From contig JAZKEN010000051.1 in NCBI GenBank assembly GCA_040387035.1, positions 1-32,780 of the forward strand: a stretch of DNA of 32,780 nucleotides, in the 5' to 3' direction. The stretch is from Methylotenera_A sp040387035. GTDB taxonomy: Bacteria > Pseudomonadota > Gammaproteobacteria > Burkholderiales > Methylophilaceae. Shown piece by piece: positions 31,458-32,780 of the stretch (position 1 is the first letter of the stretch; each line of letters begins with the position of its first letter). A model generated the notes under the pieces. That model did no database searches. It had not been told where the DNA came from and saw nothing but the letters and a program-made list of their open reading frames with translations. Made by a program: the position numbers and the translations under genes.

Positions 31458-32174
31458 TTACGATACAACGACACGTGTACCTTCATTTTCACCCATAACC
31501 ACACGCATTAAAGCATCTGCTTTAAAAATATTAAATACCGCAATTGGCATTTTTTGATCACGGCATAATGTAAACGCCGTAGCATCCATTACTTTTAAGT
31601 CTTTTAAAATCGCTTCGTCAAAAGTAACGGTTTCATATTTAGTAGCGGTGGCGTCTTTTTTAGGATCGGCTGTGTAAATACCATCGACTTTAGTGGCTTT
31701 TAATACAATATCGGCATCAATTTCCATGCCGCGTAAAGCGGCTGCAGTATCCGTGGTAAAAAAAGGATTGCCAGTACCTGCGCCAAAAATCACAACACGG
31801 CCTTTTTCCAAGGCACGCAAGGCTTTGGCACGAACATAAGGCTCTACAAATTCGATACCCAGGGCGCTCTGCACGCGCGCCTCAACGCCAATATGACGCA
31901 TCGCATCTTGCAGCGCAAGCGCATTCATCACAGTGGCTAGCATACCCATATAGTCTGCAGTGGCCCTATCCATGCCTTCTGCGGCTGGCGCTACGCCGCG
32001 AAAAATATTACCACCGCCAATCACCACACCTACTTCAACACCCAAATCAACGATTTCCTTGATTTGTGCGACGATATTATTGATGGTACTGCGATTAATG
32101 CCATAGGCATCATCACCCATCAATGCTTCGCCGGAAAGTTTAAGTAGTATGCGTTTATAGGCTGGTTTTGCCAT
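31458..32174 (-). CDS. pyrH: Uridylate kinase (UMP kinase)
   Basis: A 238-residue amino-acid-kinase-fold enzyme that converts UMP to UDP. It opens AYKRILLKLSGEALMGDD, with GVVIGGGNIFRG near 49-60, then DRATADYMGMLATVMNALAL, VVIFGAGTGNPFFTTDTAAA and ATKVDGIYTADPKK, all hallmarks of bacterial PyrH. It starts with ATG. A 213-base spacer with the tsf terminator lies upstream, so pyrH heads the envelope operon and needs its own promoter there. I could not fix one with confidence, although AT-rich -10-like boxes (for example TAAAAT) occur. Confidence 0.97.
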   Translation of the reverse strand: MAKPAYKRILLKLSGEALMGDDAYGINRSTINNIVAQIKEIVDLGVEVGVVIGGGNIFRGVAPAAEGMDRATADYMGMLATVMNALALQDAMRHIGVEARVQSALGIEFVEPYVRAKALRALEKGRVVIFGAGTGNPFFTTDTAAALRGMEIDADIVLKATKVDGIYTADPKKDATATKYETVTFDEAILKDLKVMDATAFTLCRDQKMPIAVFNIFKADALMRVVMGENEGTRVVVS

Positions 32175-32334
32175 GGTTTACCCTGTTTTAATATTTCGAT
32201 TATTTAATCACAAACCCTAGGATTTTACTAAATTATCAGACAGCTTTAATTCAGTTTTATGGGGTTTCACATAGTTTTACACGGTCCAGAATGAATTCAC
32301 CCTCACTTTAAGCCACATCGCTTAAAAATAGGCG

Positions 32335-32372
32335 AAAAAAAAGTGAGCCCGGCATTACGCCAAGCCCACTTT
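32335..32372 (-). terminator. Strong intrinsic terminator after tsf
   Basis: On the minus strand AAAGTGGGCTTGGC pairs along 14 positions (three wobbles) with GCCGGGCTCACTTT around the loop GTAAT, spanning 32340-32372. It is followed by a run of T (the A-run at 32335-32340 on plus). It starts 16 bases past the tsf stop and separates tsf from pyrH. Confidence 0.93.
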
Positions 32373-32387
32373 ATTCTTTAGAGCATT

Positions 32388-32780
32388 TTAAACTTTGGCT
32401 GCGGCGGCAACTTCTGCGGCGTAATCAACTACTGCTTTTTCAATGCCTTCACCCACTGTAAACATGGTGAATGATGCAACTGATGCATTTTTTGATTTCA
32501 ACAATTGCTCAATCGTAAATTTGTCATCTTTTACAAAGATCTGGCTTAACAATGTCACTTCTTTTAAGAATTTCTGCACAGTACCGTCAGCGATTTTTTC
32601 CAGCATCGCCTCCGGTTTGCCGGCTTCTTTTGCTTTTTCAATGGCAACGCGACGTTCCGCTTCAATCAGGCTGGCATCAATGCCAGAAGCATCTAATGAT
32701 TTTGGTTTAGCTGCAGCGATATGCATGGCCAAATCTTTTGCCAAGGCATCGTCACCACCAACCAAGTCTACCAACACGCC
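32388..32780 (-). CDS. tsf: Elongation factor Ts, C-terminal part
   Basis: The last 130 residues of EF-Ts, the nucleotide exchange factor of EF-Tu; the N-terminal half lies beyond the window edge. The visible part reads GVLVDLVGGDDALAKDLAMH, then AEKPK-like AAAKPKSLDAS, RRVAIEKAKEAGKPEAMLEKI and LLSQIFVKDDKFTIEQLL, and ends VVDYAAEVAAAAKV. These are the core and C-terminal modules. An apparent internal GTG start at 32777 is not a real start, because the frame stays open to the edge. The tsf-pyrH-frr order is typical. Confidence 0.95.
   Translation of the reverse strand, partial: GVLVDLVGGDDALAKDLAMHIAAAKPKSLDASGIDASLIEAERRVAIEKAKEAGKPEAMLEKIADGTVQKFLKEVTLLSQIFVKDDKFTIEQLLKSKNASVASFTMFTVGEGIEKAVVDYAAEVAAAAKV

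Overview
The window is chromosomal core sequence from a Gram-negative bacterium. Gene order and protein types fit a betaproteobacterium. The two-subunit pyruvate carboxylase and the style of the fab and lpx clusters suggest the methylotrophic Methylophilaceae (Methylotenera/Methylophilus type). That family-level placement is inference from recalled similarity; no search was run. I see no tRNA, rRNA, CRISPR array, transposase, integrase or phage gene.

Layout. (1) Positions 1-13401 are read on the minus strand. In transcription order they hold yceD and rpmF (ribosome), then plsX-fabH-fabD-fabG-acpP-fabF (initiation and elongation of fatty acids). A bidirectional terminator follows, then pabC-mltG-tmk-holB-pilZ-tatD and a PhnP-like hydrolase. 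Beyond these lie a small secreted orphan and the start of a BNR/Asp-box protein cut by the window edge. (2) Positions 13550-19602 are read on the plus strand: pycA-pycB with a strong extended -10 promoter and a strong terminator, then maf, a secreted DUF4139 protein and an RsmI-like methyltransferase. (3) Positions 19603-32780 are again on the minus strand: tsf (partial, with its own terminator), then pyrH-frr-uppS-cdsA-dxr-rseP-bamA-skp-lpxD-fabZ-lpxA-lpxB-rnhB. This is the classic proteobacterial envelope-biogenesis operon.

How they work together. The fab genes make acyl-ACP. PlsX sends it to phospholipid, where CdsA makes CDP-diacylglycerol. FabZ supplies acyl chains and LpxA/LpxD/LpxB use them for lipid A. 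Dxr and UppS make the undecaprenyl carrier for peptidoglycan and O-antigen, and MltG trims new glycan strands. BamA, Skp and RseP fold and police the outer membrane. Pyruvate carboxylase supplies oxaloacetate.

Two runs of exactly 100 N (15092-15191 in pycB, 29849-29948 in cdsA) are scaffold gaps. They distort both gene models; cdsA is one gene that automatic calling would split. Several genes (pilZ, uppS, dxr, bamA) start with TTG. I did not find a new biological system here. The points most worth a second look are the gap-broken genes, the pycAB block between yceD and maf, a dispersed-type inverted repeat inside the fab operon, the hairpins around acpP, and three proteins of unknown function.
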